Source of the DNA: a cyanobiont of Ornithocercus magnificus
GTDB lineage: Bacteria; Cyanobacteriota; Cyanobacteriia; PCC-6307; Cyanobiaceae
Direction of reading: 5' to 3'
Length of the DNA: 64,000 bases
NCBI GenBank assembly: GCA_007996965.1
Contig: BIMP01000001.1
Location: 1,054,001-1,118,000 of the forward strand
Shown: positions 23,440-31,964 of the stretch, piece after piece
Position numbering within the stretch: position 1 is the stretch's first letter
Layout: each line of letters begins with the position of its first letter
Translations under genes and position numbers: made by a program
The notes under the pieces: model-generated
Told to the model about the DNA's origin: nothing
What the model saw: the letters and a program-made list of their open reading frames with translations, nothing else
Database searches by the model: none

Positions 23440-23919
23440 ATGGCCTCTGACAAAGATAATCCCTCGGTGGTACCCGACCTGGCGGCTAGCAGTAATACTG
23501 CTAGAACTGCGGCGGAGACAACATCTTCCTCGACAGCGGATGACTCTGTTATTGAGGAGCGCATTAGCATTCCAGCAGTCAGACCCTCTGAAAGCCAAGG
23601 TGGTGAATGGGTGCTGCTAGTCAGTAAATTGCAAGGGTGGTGGGCAACTACTGACTTGGCCTCACGCTGGCCACTGATTCGGAGGCTAATCCTCCTAATC
23701 GCGTTACTAGTCATCCTGAATCTTGTAAACCGTTTTTATAGTGGGATTCTCACGGCGATCGCTGCTATACCTATGGCACCTAGGTTGCTTGAACTAGTTG
23801 GAGCTGCTTGGCTCACAAGTTACGCTCTTCGCTACCTAGCACGCGCAGAAGACCGTCGCGCAACCCTGTCCACGATCCGGCAAGGCATTGGGTCAGTCTT
23901 GGGGCGTAGCATCGACTGA
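23440..23919 (+). CDS. CAAD-domain membrane protein
   Basis: A 159-residue protein with a Ser/Thr/Ala-rich disordered N-terminus (about 1-60) and a C-terminal CAAD-type domain. That domain has two membrane helices (RLILLIALLVILNLVNRFY and LLELVGAAWLTSYALRYL), each flanked by amphipathic helices. The domain is found in cyanobacterial aminoacyl-tRNA synthetases and in plant CURT1 thylakoid-curvature proteins, so a role at thylakoid membranes is plausible. The ATG at 23440 is preferred; the frame is open 29 codons upstream to 23353, but that part overlaps the gyrA promoter region and lacks family similarity. Confidence 0.82.
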   Translation: MASDKDNPSVVPDLAASSNTARTAAETTSSSTADDSVIEERISIPAVRPSESQGGEWVLLVSKLQGWWATTDLASRWPLIRRLILLIALLVILNLVNRFYSGILTAIAAIPMAPRLLELVGAAWLTSYALRYLARAEDRRATLSTIRQGIGSVLGRSID

Positions 23920-24007
23920 ATGATGCCACGTCTCGCCTCATGTGTCTGCAGTACAATGGGTGGCAGTCACCACTTGATAGCTTGCGATTTCCTCTTGATG
24001 TTCTGCG

Positions 24008-25171
24008 GTGACGATTCAGCTGGGTCAGTCTAAGGTCGTACGTCGGGCCTATGGCATAGATGAGATCGCCCTGGTGCCCAGTGGGCGAACAGTTGATCCA
24101 ACCATAACTGACACGCGCTGGAGCCTCGGAGGTATTGAACGGGAGGTTCCAATCATTGCCAGTGCAATGGATGGCGTGGTGGATGTCAGCATGGCAGTGG
24201 CACTATCCAAGCTTGGCGCTTTTGGAGTGCTTAATCTTGAAGGTATCCAGACCCGTTACGAGGATCCTGGGCCGCTGCTGAAACAGATTGCTACAGTAGA
24301 AAGGGATGCATTTGTCCCATTAATGCAGGAAATCTATGCACAACCGGTCCAAGAGGAACTAATCTGGCGTCGAATCCGTGAGATTAAAGCCAGCAACGGC
24401 GTCGCTGCAGTCAGTTGTACACCCGTAGCAGCGATCCAGTTCAGCAGCGCTATCATCGAGTCCGGGGCCGATCTATTCTTCGTCCAAGCTACAGTTGTCT
24501 CCACAGAACACATTGGATCCAAAGAAAGCGAGAGTCTTAATCTGCAAGCACTGTGCAAAAATATAAACTTACCTGTAATAGTAGGCAATTGTGTTACCTA
24601 TAACGTGGCGATACAACTAATGAGAGCTGGTGCTGCAGGTATCATGGTGGGCATTGGTCCTGGTGCTGCCTGTACATCACGAGGCGTACTAGGTATTGGC
24701 ATACCGCAGGCAACAGCAGTAGTTGACTGTGCAGCAGCACGGGATGATTTTGAGCGAGAGAGTGGACGCTATGTACCAGTCATTGCTGATGGAGGAATCA
24801 TTACTGGTGGTGATATCTGCAAGTGTATTGGCTGTGGTGCGGACGCGGTGATGATTGGATCACCAATTGCTCGCTCGAAAGAGGCTCCTGGACGTGGCTT
24901 TCACTGGGGTATGGCTACACCCAGTCCCGCTTTGCCCCGAGGAACCCGAATTCGTGTTGGCAGTACAGGTAGCCTTGAGCAGATTCTGCGTGGACCTGCC
25001 ACCCTTGATGATGGTACGCACAACTTACTGGGTGCCCTAAAGACCTCCATGGGCACCTTAGGCGCCCGCACAATCAAAGAGATGCAGCAGGTTGAAGTAG
25101 TGATCGCGCCGTCACTACTTACGGAGGGGAAAATCTATCAGAGAGCCCAACAGCTTGGAATGGGGAAATAG
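24008..25171 (+). CDS. guaB3: GuaB3-family IMP dehydrogenase-related protein
   Basis: A 387-residue member of the IMPDH/GMP-reductase superfamily. The catalytic cysteine is Cys222 in GIGPGAACTSRG, and phosphate-binding glycine motifs (VIADGGI and GSPIARSKEAPG) follow. It lacks the CBS domains of classical IMPDH, which defines the GuaB3 group widespread in cyanobacteria. Whether such proteins act as IMP dehydrogenase or GMP reductase is not settled by reading; reported work on cyanobacterial GuaB3 favours GMP reductase activity. The start is GTG. Yfr1 and trxA follow on the same strand. Confidence 0.9.
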   Translation: MTIQLGQSKVVRRAYGIDEIALVPSGRTVDPTITDTRWSLGGIEREVPIIASAMDGVVDVSMAVALSKLGAFGVLNLEGIQTRYEDPGPLLKQIATVERDAFVPLMQEIYAQPVQEELIWRRIREIKASNGVAAVSCTPVAAIQFSSAIIESGADLFFVQATVVSTEHIGSKESESLNLQALCKNINLPVIVGNCVTYNVAIQLMRAGAAGIMVGIGPGAACTSRGVLGIGIPQATAVVDCAAARDDFERESGRYVPVIADGGIITGGDICKCIGCGADAVMIGSPIARSKEAPGRGFHWGMATPSPALPRGTRIRVGSTGSLEQILRGPATLDDGTHNLLGALKTSMGTLGARTIKEMQQVEVVIAPSLLTEGKIYQRAQQLGMGK

Positions 25172-25219
25172 CCCTCCACAGGAAAGCGTACCCCGTTGCA
25201 CGTCACCAGAAACAAGCAT

Positions 25220-25225
25220 TAACTT
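25220..25225 (+). promoter_or_regulatory. Probable -10 box of yfr1
   Basis: TAACTT matches the TANNNT consensus and is spaced to start the RNA about 20 bases ahead of the conserved Yfr1 motif. No clear -35 element was seen. Confidence 0.45.
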
Positions 25226-25231
25226 AGATGT

Positions 25232-25294
25232 CGCCTTAAAATCCATAAACACTCCTCACACACCCAACCTGACGTGCTTCGGCTTTGTGTCTTC
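25232..25294 (+). ncRNA. yfr1: Small regulatory RNA Yfr1
   Basis: The spacer between guaB3 and trxA is the known location of Yfr1 in marine picocyanobacteria. The invariant unpaired motif ACTCCTCACAC is present exactly at 25251-25261. A good -10 box TAACTT lies at 25220-25225, which would put the RNA start near 25232, about 20 bases before the motif, as in known Yfr1. Yfr1 base-pairs with mRNAs of outer-membrane porins and other targets. The 3' hairpin expected after the motif is weak here (GACGTGC-TTCG-GC...GTC with no T-run), so the 3' end is uncertain. Confidence 0.75.
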
Positions 25295-25398
25295 CTGGAA
25301 ACCCAGCATTTCACTCCACAGTTATTGCGCTACTCCAAGAAATGCGGTTTGAAACGGTAACACTTGCTAAGTTGCCGTGATCAGTAACATTTCAAGGA

Positions 25399-25722
25399 AT
25401 GTCCAGCGCCGCAGCCGTCACCGATGCCTCCTTTGAGCAGGACGTGCTCCAGAGCGACGTTCCTGTACTGGTTGATTTCTGGGCGCCTTGGTGTGGGCCA
25501 TGCCGCATGGTCGCTCCAATTGTTGAGGAGATTGCCAAAGAGTTCGATGGCAAGATCCGCGTTTTCAAACTGAACACCGACGAGAACCCGAACGTTGCTA
25601 GTCAGTACGGCATTCGCAGCATTCCCACCTTGATGGTTTTTAAAGGCGGCCAGAAAGTAGACACAGTGGTTGGGGCTGTGCCGAAGGCCACCCTCTCAGG
25701 CACTATTACCAAGTACATCTGA
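25399..25722 (+). CDS. trxA: Thioredoxin
   Basis: Cytosolic m-type dithiol-disulfide oxidoreductase of 107 residues. The active site WCGPC is at residues 31-35, the buried Asp is at 26 (VDFWAPWCG), and the cis-proline motif SIPTLMVF lies near 74. It reduces Calvin-cycle enzymes, peroxiredoxins and others, being reduced by ferredoxin- or NADPH-thioredoxin reductase. The ATG start follows AGGA almost directly. hisH follows 14 bases downstream. Confidence 0.96.
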   Translation: MSSAAAVTDASFEQDVLQSDVPVLVDFWAPWCGPCRMVAPIVEEIAKEFDGKIRVFKLNTDENPNVASQYGIRSIPTLMVFKGGQKVDTVVGAVPKATLSGTITKYI

Positions 25723-25736
25723 AGCTACTTCCAACC

Positions 25737-26351
25737 TTGACCATCGGGCTGATCGATTATGGTATGGGGAACCTACACTCAGTGTGTTGTTCCCTTGCCC
25801 GATTAGGACAAAGCGTCAGAATCATCAAGTCACCTGAGGGATTTAAGGAATGCCGCGCCATAATCTTGCCTGGTGTTGGTGCTTTCGATCCAGCAATGAA
25901 ACGTCTTCATGAGTATGGTCTTGCCCCAGCCTTACAAATGTGGACAGACAATGGCAGACCTCTGCTTGGAATCTGTCTAGGTCTCCAACTTCTTTTTGAC
26001 TGCAGTGAGGAAGGTGAGCGAGAAGGCCTAGGCATAATTCCAGGCATTGTACGGAGACTTCCCACTCAGCTAGGCGAGCGGGTCCCTCATATGGGCTGGG
26101 CTCCTCTAAGTATTAGGCAAAACTGCCCTCTCTTTAACACTGCTGACTCAAGCTTCTGGGTTTATTTTGTCCACTCTTATGCGGCTGATCCCCATGACCC
26201 TAAGACGCTAGCGGCTGTAGCTCCATTCGGACATAGCAACATAGCAGCTATCATCTGGCACAACCACATCGGTGCTTGCCAATTTCATCCTGAGAAGTCC
26301 TCATTAGCTGGTCAAGAGATGCTGAGACGCTGGATCGCATGGTTAGACTGA
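25737..26351 (+). CDS. hisH: Imidazole glycerol phosphate synthase, glutamine amidotransferase subunit
   Basis: HisH hydrolyses glutamine and channels ammonia to HisF during histidine synthesis. The 204-residue class I amidotransferase has an intact triad: Cys80 in LLGICLGLQLLF, and His and Glu in QFHPEKS near the C-terminus. The oxyanion strand motif is PGVGAFD. The start is a TTG directly before TIGLIDYGMGN, as expected for the family. The 3' end overlaps rsmD by 13 bases in a different frame. hisF is not in the window. Confidence 0.95.
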   Translation: MTIGLIDYGMGNLHSVCCSLARLGQSVRIIKSPEGFKECRAIILPGVGAFDPAMKRLHEYGLAPALQMWTDNGRPLLGICLGLQLLFDCSEEGEREGLGIIPGIVRRLPTQLGERVPHMGWAPLSIRQNCPLFNTADSSFWVYFVHSYAADPHDPKTLAAVAPFGHSNIAAIIWHNHIGACQFHPEKSSLAGQEMLRRWIAWLD

Positions 26352-26920
26352 GACTTACAGGTGGCCGCCGCCTGCGTAGTCCCATAGGACAACTTACCCG
26401 ACCGACCACTGCTCGTGTCCGCGAAGCAGTGATGAACATTCTTGGCTCGCGACTCAATGGTAGTAGCTGGCTTGATATTTGTAGTGGTAGTGGTGCAGTT
26501 GCTTGTGAAGCCTTGCAGCGTGGCGCCCAGGATATAGTGGCAGTGGAAAAAGATAGACATGCCGCCGATATTTGCCGTATGAATCTTGAGACTGTGCGCT
26601 GTGGCCTATCAGGAGAGATATGTTTAAAAGTAGTGCAACAGGATGCTATTCGCTGGCTCGCAAGTAGTAAAAGGCCTAAGCGAGGTTTTGACTTTGTATA
26701 TTTTGACCCTCCTTATTGGAACGACTTGTACAAAGGTATTCTTGATGTACTACTAGCAGCGGAATGGGTAGATATATCGTCGTTAGTAATCTGTGAGCAC
26801 GCTACAGATTTGCAGCTGGTCACACCGCCTGGGTGGCATGAGTATGATAGACGGCAGTACGGTGATAGCTCACTGTTGTTTCTCTCTCAACCACCAAGAG
26901 TACTGCCCCTGCGATACTGA
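26339..26920 (+). CDS. rsmD: 16S rRNA (guanine-N2) methyltransferase RsmD
   Basis: SAM-dependent enzyme that methylates G966 (E. coli numbering) of 16S rRNA in the small subunit. The 193-residue protein begins with the family's [13 protein letters not shown] and [15 protein letters not shown]. The SAM motif [19 protein letters not shown] is at about residue 41, and the catalytic DPPYW is at 123-127. It starts inside the end of hisH and its last 34 bases overlap the 3' end of petG on the opposite strand. Confidence 0.94.
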   Translation: MVRLRLTGGRRLRSPIGQLTRPTTARVREAVMNILGSRLNGSSWLDICSGSGAVACEALQRGAQDIVAVEKDRHAADICRMNLETVRCGLSGEICLKVVQQDAIRWLASSKRPKRGFDFVYFDPPYWNDLYKGILDVLLAAEWVDISSLVICEHATDLQLVTPPGWHEYDRRQYGDSSLLFLSQPPRVLPLRY

Positions 26921-27000
26921 TTCCAGGCAGCTATAAACAAGCCAGCTAGTGTAACTGGAATTAACCCTAAAACAATACCGCAGAGTAGAGGCTCGATCAT
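26887..27000 (-). CDS. petG: Cytochrome b6f complex subunit V (PetG)
   Basis: A 37-residue single-span thylakoid protein needed for assembly and stability of the cytochrome b6f complex. The sequence [20 protein letters not shown], then [17 protein letters not shown], is unmistakable PetG. Being short, it would be missed by standard gene calling. It lies on the minus strand, its 3' end buried 34 bases inside rsmD. It is divergent from the cytM gene, with only 31 bases between starts, so the promoters of the two electron-transport genes must be shared or overlap. Confidence 0.96.
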   Translation of the reverse strand: MIEPLLCGIVLGLIPVTLAGLFIAAWNQYRRGSTLGG

Positions 27001-27031
27001 GCTTCGCACCGACTAAGGGGATTACGCACAA

Positions 27032-27445
27032 TTGTCTCATGCACAGCCAGTCTACGTGAACGTTTCGCCACCGACAGCAGCAGAGAGACCTGACCGCCGC
27101 CACAGCCTGATTACTGCACTATTGGCATTCGCCTCTGTAGCAATCCTGCTTATGACACTCTGGCTGCTTGGATCTGCGCGTCGCGATCCATACATACAAG
27201 CTACATTGAACTTCACTGGCTCACTAGATCACGGCGGCCAGCTATTCCGGATCAATTGCGCTGGCTGCCATGGTATTGCAGCTCAGGGTTTGTTGGGGCC
27301 TCAGCTCGCAGGTATAACCAAGCATGCAAGCGACACAACCTTGATTCGTCAAATCATTAGTGGTCGCACACCCCCAATGCCAAGTTTTGAGATCGAACCT
27401 AAGTCGATGGCCGATCTACTGGCTTATCTCCACTCCCTAACCTGA
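27032..27445 (+). CDS. cytM: Cytochrome c, CytM-like
   Basis: A membrane-anchored c-type cytochrome of 137 residues. A proline-rich N-terminus (about 1-25) precedes one membrane anchor (LITALLAFASVAILLMTLWL, about 26-45). The haem site CAGCH is at 76-80 and the axial methionine is likely in PPMPSF (about 113). The C-terminal helix MADLLAYLHSL is typical. CytM takes part in respiratory or photosynthetic electron transfer at low abundance. The start is TTG; no ATG lies before the anchor. It is divergent from petG. Confidence 0.85.
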   Translation: MSHAQPVYVNVSPPTAAERPDRRHSLITALLAFASVAILLMTLWLLGSARRDPYIQATLNFTGSLDHGGQLFRINCAGCHGIAAQGLLGPQLAGITKHASDTTLIRQIISGRTPPMPSFEIEPKSMADLLAYLHSLT

Positions 27446-27455
27446 CCTCATTCCC

Positions 27456-28238
27456 TTGTCTTTGTCAGGTCCTATTCATGTAGTGCTTGTCGAACCATCT
27501 GGACCGATCAATATCGGCAGTGTTGCTCGTCTTTGCGCCAATTTTGATGTGTCTGAGCTCCGCCTAGTAGCTCCACGTTGCCAACCACAAGACACTGAGG
27601 CAATAAAAATGGCAATGCGTGGATCGTCTCTTCTAAAGTTGTCACGCCATTATCCAAATTTGCTAGAGGCTACTGCAGATTGCCGCAAGGTCTTGAGTAG
27701 CTGCGGTCGCTGGGATCATGGTGCAATCCCATTGCAGACATCTGAGCAAGCACTCAGCTGGCTTTTGGAAGATGGGTCCTCAGAGTCAGTAGCTCTTGTC
27801 TTTGGGCGAGAAGATCGCGGCTTAACCAACAAAGAACTACTGCTGAGCCACCGCGTAATTCGACTACAAAGCAGTCCATCTTATCCATCGCTAAATTTAT
27901 CTCATGCCGTCGCTATTGTGCTGCATGATCTAGCACGTTTACGCGGAACTATCTCAGGACACACGGGTATAGTCTCAAACAAAGCAACAGTCCCGGCAGC
28001 GCCATTGCAGCTTGAAGCATGCCTTAGAGATGCTTCTGACCTACTCCTTGAGACCGGTTTCTTACTTAAACACACAGCTCGGGCACGAATGTCTAAGGTC
28101 CGTGCTCTGCTTCAGCGCGCTGCAATTCGGCAAGAAGAAGTAGCTTTGATTCGGGGTATGATACGTCAACTTCGCTGGGCTACCCGATCACGGTGCTCGG
28201 TAACATCAGCCCAGTCCACTAAAGAATTTTTTGACTAG
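27456..28238 (+). CDS. TrmH-family (SPOUT) RNA 2'-O-methyltransferase, TrmJ-like
   Basis: A 260-residue SPOUT methyltransferase. Motif 1 is EPSGPINIGSVARLCANF, motif 2 FGREDRGLTN, and motif 3 SYPSLNLSHAVAIVLHDL, giving the deep trefoil knot that binds SAM. The C-terminal helical extension (about 185-260) resembles TrmJ, which methylates position 32 of tRNAs, so that is the best guess; other TrmH family targets are possible. The start is TTG, 10 bases after cytM. Its end overlaps the next gene by 8 bases. Confidence 0.87.
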   Translation: MSLSGPIHVVLVEPSGPINIGSVARLCANFDVSELRLVAPRCQPQDTEAIKMAMRGSSLLKLSRHYPNLLEATADCRKVLSSCGRWDHGAIPLQTSEQALSWLLEDGSSESVALVFGREDRGLTNKELLLSHRVIRLQSSPSYPSLNLSHAVAIVLHDLARLRGTISGHTGIVSNKATVPAAPLQLEACLRDASDLLLETGFLLKHTARARMSKVRALLQRAAIRQEEVALIRGMIRQLRWATRSRCSVTSAQSTKEFFD

Positions 28239-29373
28239 CGGTCGCCCACTTCACCGTATTCCCAGGCGGTTTAGACCACTGCAACTTTTAGTGAGGTTAC
28301 TACTCATGGGTATCGGCCTTGGCGTAATTAGTGGTTCTATTCTAAGGATGCTGGCTCCCGAGATTGCTGACAGCGAGATGCCAATCTCCACCTGGCTAGG
28401 ACTTCAGCGAAAGAATAGTGACATCCCTATAAAATCACCTCAGAAAGTTGTATTCATGACAACGGAGTCAACTATGGCATCCCTGGGGCAATTCGAGTCT
28501 CGTTGGGAGATTAAAACACTAAGTCAGCGCTGGCGCGAACTCGCATCAGAAGAGCCTGATCTGATAGCGAGTGCCTTTGTATTAATTCTTGACGATGGCC
28601 GTTATGCAGAACTTGCCCCAGATGTTAGCCTGCCGGCAGCTAGCTCAATCAAAGCTCCAATCTTAGCCACAGCACTTGAACTAATTGATACTGGAGAGCT
28701 GCAGTGGCACGAACCTTTAGTTCTCAATCGTGAAGTTGTGGCGGGTGGTGCTGGCTGGATGGCCTCAAAGCCTCTAGGAACGCATTTCCCGGCCTATGAA
28801 GTAGTGACTGAAATGATTCGAGTTAGTGATAACACAGCTACAAACCTGCTAATTCAGCGGATTGGTGGACGGGAAGCTCTAAATAACCGGTTTAGTGTGC
28901 TCGGTCTCGATTCCACCGTCGTTAACAATTGGCTTCCGGACCTTGAGGGAACAAACACTACTAGCGCTAGGGATCTTGCCCGCTCAATTGCCTTAGTCGA
29001 GACAGGAGAGGTACTACGTCCTAGGAGTCGTGATCTCTTTCGAGGAGTGATGGAAACCTCAGTAACCAATACACTTCTACCAATGGGATTGCTTCAAGGC
29101 CTTGGTAGTACTCAAGTACCACCTGATGCCAAGCTTCTTAGTAGAGGATACAAAATATATAATAAAACAGGGGATATTGGTACTGCATACTCTGATGTAG
29201 GGCTGATCGAGTTGCCAGATGGACGACGGGCTGTTGCCGCCTTTATCGTGAAGGGCCCCTTTAATGACCCACGCTCAGCCGAGCTAATTCGCAACTTTGC
29301 AGCTGCCATGGCACCGTCTTTGCGGCCAGAGCTGGTTTCTCTGCAAACGAGCTTTATGGCTACTCAGTTGTGA
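28231..29373 (+). CDS. Membrane-anchored serine beta-lactamase-like protein
   Basis: A 380-residue protein with a class A beta-lactamase/D,D-peptidase fold. A signal anchor spans about residues 12-35 and a linker runs to about 95. The active site has SSIK (Ser138, Lys141), SDN at 199-201 and KTG at 312-314. All catalytic motifs are present. The extended domain and the likely cell-wall location suggest a peptidoglycan endopeptidase or carboxypeptidase as readily as a lactamase. The TTG start lies inside the end of the methyltransferase gene, so the two are translationally linked. Confidence 0.85.
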   Translation: MTSGRPLHRIPRRFRPLQLLVRLLLMGIGLGVISGSILRMLAPEIADSEMPISTWLGLQRKNSDIPIKSPQKVVFMTTESTMASLGQFESRWEIKTLSQRWRELASEEPDLIASAFVLILDDGRYAELAPDVSLPAASSIKAPILATALELIDTGELQWHEPLVLNREVVAGGAGWMASKPLGTHFPAYEVVTEMIRVSDNTATNLLIQRIGGREALNNRFSVLGLDSTVVNNWLPDLEGTNTTSARDLARSIALVETGEVLRPRSRDLFRGVMETSVTNTLLPMGLLQGLGSTQVPPDAKLLSRGYKIYNKTGDIGTAYSDVGLIELPDGRRAVAAFIVKGPFNDPRSAELIRNFAAAMAPSLRPELVSLQTSFMATQL

Positions 29374-29768
29374 GATGCTGTCCCCGTTTACTTAATTGCG
29401 CTCACCGGATTCTTATGTGCTACAGTCGCTATCAACATAAATAGACTGATGTTTAGGCCTTGATAAAATTTTACTTCAATAGTCCCAAGCTGAAAAGCTA
29501 TCTTAGCTTCCAAATCTTTCTAAAGCCATCTCTAGTCAATCCTATGATTTAACACATTGCTAGCCACTATGTAAATACTAGGTCTGGTTAATCCTAGCCA
29601 GTAAGGTAGTACTCCGTTTATCTTGCTTTGCTACACTAGGGTAAGTTGCACTTTTACACTTTCTACCTGTCAGTTGTGACGACTGAGAAAGTCGTGTCAC
29701 CATTTGCCAGGCGGCTAAGGAGCTGTGTAAGCGGAAGTCCAGTCATATCAAGTAGAACTCTCCTATTT
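29374..29768. other. Spacer before chlI
   Basis: Noncoding stretch of about 395 bases, AT-rich, holding the probable chlI promoter. The chlI frame remains open upstream to a TTG at 29646, so part of it could be coding if that start were used. No RNA gene or operator could be picked out. Confidence 0.35.
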
Positions 29769-30893
29769 GTGAAACAATCCACCACAGAGCAGGATACAGA
29801 GTCCGTGAGAGCCACAAGCCAACGCAGAATCTTTCCCTTCAGTGCTATTATTGGCCAAGAAGAGATGAAACTAGCATTACTACTCAACGTAATTGACCCA
29901 CGTATCGGCGGTGTAATGATTATGGGAGATCGTGGTACTGGTAAATCCACTACTGTTCGTGCGTTAGCGGACCTCTTACCAGATATAGAAGTGGTTACTG
30001 CTGATCCTTACAATAGCTCACCTATAGACCCTGATCTGCAAAGCGCGGAGGTACGCCAACAGTTGGATCAGGGAGTATTGCCTGTCACTGAGAAATGTCA
30101 GGTGCCGATGGTAGATTTACCTCTTGGCGCTACTGAAGATCGCCTTTGCGGCTCAATCAACATCGAGAAAGCCTTAAGTGAGGGCACTCGCGCCTTCGAG
30201 CCAGGTTTGCTAGCAAAAGCTAACCGTGGTCTTCTCTATGTAGATGAAGTCAATCTACTTGATGACCATCTTGTTGACGTCCTGCTTGATGCTGCAGCCT
30301 CAGGCTGGAATACCGTAGAACGTGAAGGCGTGTCCGTCCGTCATCCAGCACGGTTTGTGTTGATTGGGTCAGGTAATCCAGAAGAAGGAGAACTCCGGCC
30401 ACAACTTCTCGACCGCTTTGGCATGAGTGTAGAGGTCCGAACTGTTCGCGATCCAGAAATGAGAGTACAAGTAGTAGATCAACGAACTACCTTCGATAAA
30501 GATCCTGAGGCTTTCACTATAGCGCTTCAAACTAATCAAGATGCCTTGCAAAAGCGGTTAGTGGAAGCCCAGGAACGACTGCCTCAAGTCTCAGTTGACG
30601 AGGATTTGCGCTTACGCATATCTGCTGTATGTGGTGAGCTAGACATCGACGGATTGCGTGGTGACATTGTCACTAACCGGGCAGCTCGGGCACTAGCTGC
30701 ATTTGAAGGAAAAATTGAGGTAGATGAGGAAGATGTAGCCCGTGTAGCATGTTCATGTCTTAGACATCGTCTACGCAAGGACCCACTAGAGCAAGTTGAT
30801 TCAGGGAGTCGTGTCGTGAAGGTGTTCTGTAAGGTCTTTGAATGTAGCGAGAGCAGTGACAGCATGAAATTTGAGTTGGCTCTGACAACTTGA
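29769..30893 (+). CDS. chlI: Magnesium chelatase subunit I
   Basis: AAA+ ATPase subunit that, with ChlD and ChlH, inserts Mg2+ into protoporphyrin IX in the first committed step of chlorophyll synthesis. The core begins [19 protein letters not shown]; Walker A is GDRGTGKST, Walker [11 protein letters not shown], sensor [19 protein letters not shown], and the arginine region [15 protein letters not shown] follows. From the GTG at 29769 the protein has 374 residues, near the usual 360. The frame is open 41 codons further to a TTG at 29646, but that stretch is basic and unlike the family. ruvC follows after 9 bases. Confidence 0.93.
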   Translation: MKQSTTEQDTESVRATSQRRIFPFSAIIGQEEMKLALLLNVIDPRIGGVMIMGDRGTGKSTTVRALADLLPDIEVVTADPYNSSPIDPDLQSAEVRQQLDQGVLPVTEKCQVPMVDLPLGATEDRLCGSINIEKALSEGTRAFEPGLLAKANRGLLYVDEVNLLDDHLVDVLLDAAASGWNTVEREGVSVRHPARFVLIGSGNPEEGELRPQLLDRFGMSVEVRTVRDPEMRVQVVDQRTTFDKDPEAFTIALQTNQDALQKRLVEAQERLPQVSVDEDLRLRISAVCGELDIDGLRGDIVTNRAARALAAFEGKIEVDEEDVARVACSCLRHRLRKDPLEQVDSGSRVVKVFCKVFECSESSDSMKFELALTT

Positions 30894-30902
30894 CCGCCAA
30901 CA

Positions 30903-31379
30903 TTGCGAATACTTGGCATTGATCCTGGGCTTGCCAGGGTGGGCTACGGCATAATTGGTCTGGTCAAGGGGCAGCGACAAATGCTGGACTGCGGCATTAT
31001 TTGTACTGATCCTGGTCGGAATGAGGGCCAGCGTATGGTAGAGATTGCAACTGATCTGCGTAGGCTGATCCGCAGATGGCAGCCAGACCTGGCAGCGGTC
31101 GAGAAATTTTTCTTCTACCGCTCAAGTACAACAATTGGTGTAGTACAAGCTCGTGGCGTAGTTATGATGACCTTGGCACGTTTTTGTGTGCCTGCATTGG
31201 AATTTCCTCCAATGCAGGTCAAGCTAGCGCTCGTTGGTTCAGGCCATGCGGAAAAGGATGCAGTACTTAGTGCCGTAATGCAAGAGCTACAACTAGAGGA
31301 GCCTCCAAGACCAGATGATACTGCTGATGCATTAGCGGTAGCTCTCACCGGATGGCTTTATAGTGGTAGCATTAGCTAA
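30903..31379 (+). CDS. ruvC: Crossover junction endodeoxyribonuclease RuvC
   Basis: Resolves Holliday junctions in homologous recombination with RuvAB. The 158-residue protein has the acidic catalytic residues Asp7 (GIDPGLARVGYG) and Glu67 (AVEKFFF), plus the C-terminal pair in RPDDTADALAVAL. The start is TTG immediately before RILGIDPG, as the family requires. It lies 9 bases after chlI, a pairing common in picocyanobacteria. Confidence 0.96.
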   Translation: MRILGIDPGLARVGYGIIGLVKGQRQMLDCGIICTDPGRNEGQRMVEIATDLRRLIRRWQPDLAAVEKFFFYRSSTTIGVVQARGVVMMTLARFCVPALEFPPMQVKLALVGSGHAEKDAVLSAVMQELQLEEPPRPDDTADALAVALTGWLYSGSIS

Positions 31380-31964
31380 ATTATAAAAGCTAAACAGACT
31401 ATGTTTAGCCTTAGGCTTAGGTTAGCAGGTTGGGCAATGTCCACAAACTATCTTCAGCAGTCTTATTAACTCAGCTCGATCTTGCGGAGAGGAAAGGTAA
31501 TAACATTTAGCTAAATCAACTCATGCAACTGGATAGTAGTTAATACATACTAACTTTTGTGCTTACTGCTCAAGCTCACTCGCTAGTTGAGGTTTGATCG
31601 AGACTGTGAGCGACTCGCGCAACTCACATATTTGCTGTGAGGCTATAGATAGGGATCTCCGCGCTGCGAAACTGCGTAGAACTGCTGACTCCAGGCGTAG
31701 GGCTTTCAGCCATCATGCGTCAGTCCAATAGCTTCTGGTACCTCTAATGTAGCTCAAGGCGGCTTGTACATAGAGATTCAGGGAAAGCTGTCCTCAGAGA
31801 TGACTTTTATGCTCCCAGAACAGCTAGCCATTAATCACTACCTGACGTATCAAATGAATATCTAGAAAGTTATTTTAAGGGTTCCAAGAAACATAGTATT
31901 AAGGCTGATCTTAATTAGAAACCTGGGGAGTTTAGTTTTCCGGAGCATTGCCTTTTCTGTCTTT
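31380..31964. other. Long spacer ahead of isiA
   Basis: About 585 bases with no supported gene. It should hold the promoter of the downstream antenna gene. I searched by eye for a Fur-type palindrome (GATAAT repeats) and found none that I trust. A possible -10 like TATTAA lies near 31899. A short minus-strand frame starting at a double ATG (31711-31716) is probably chance. Confidence 0.35.
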
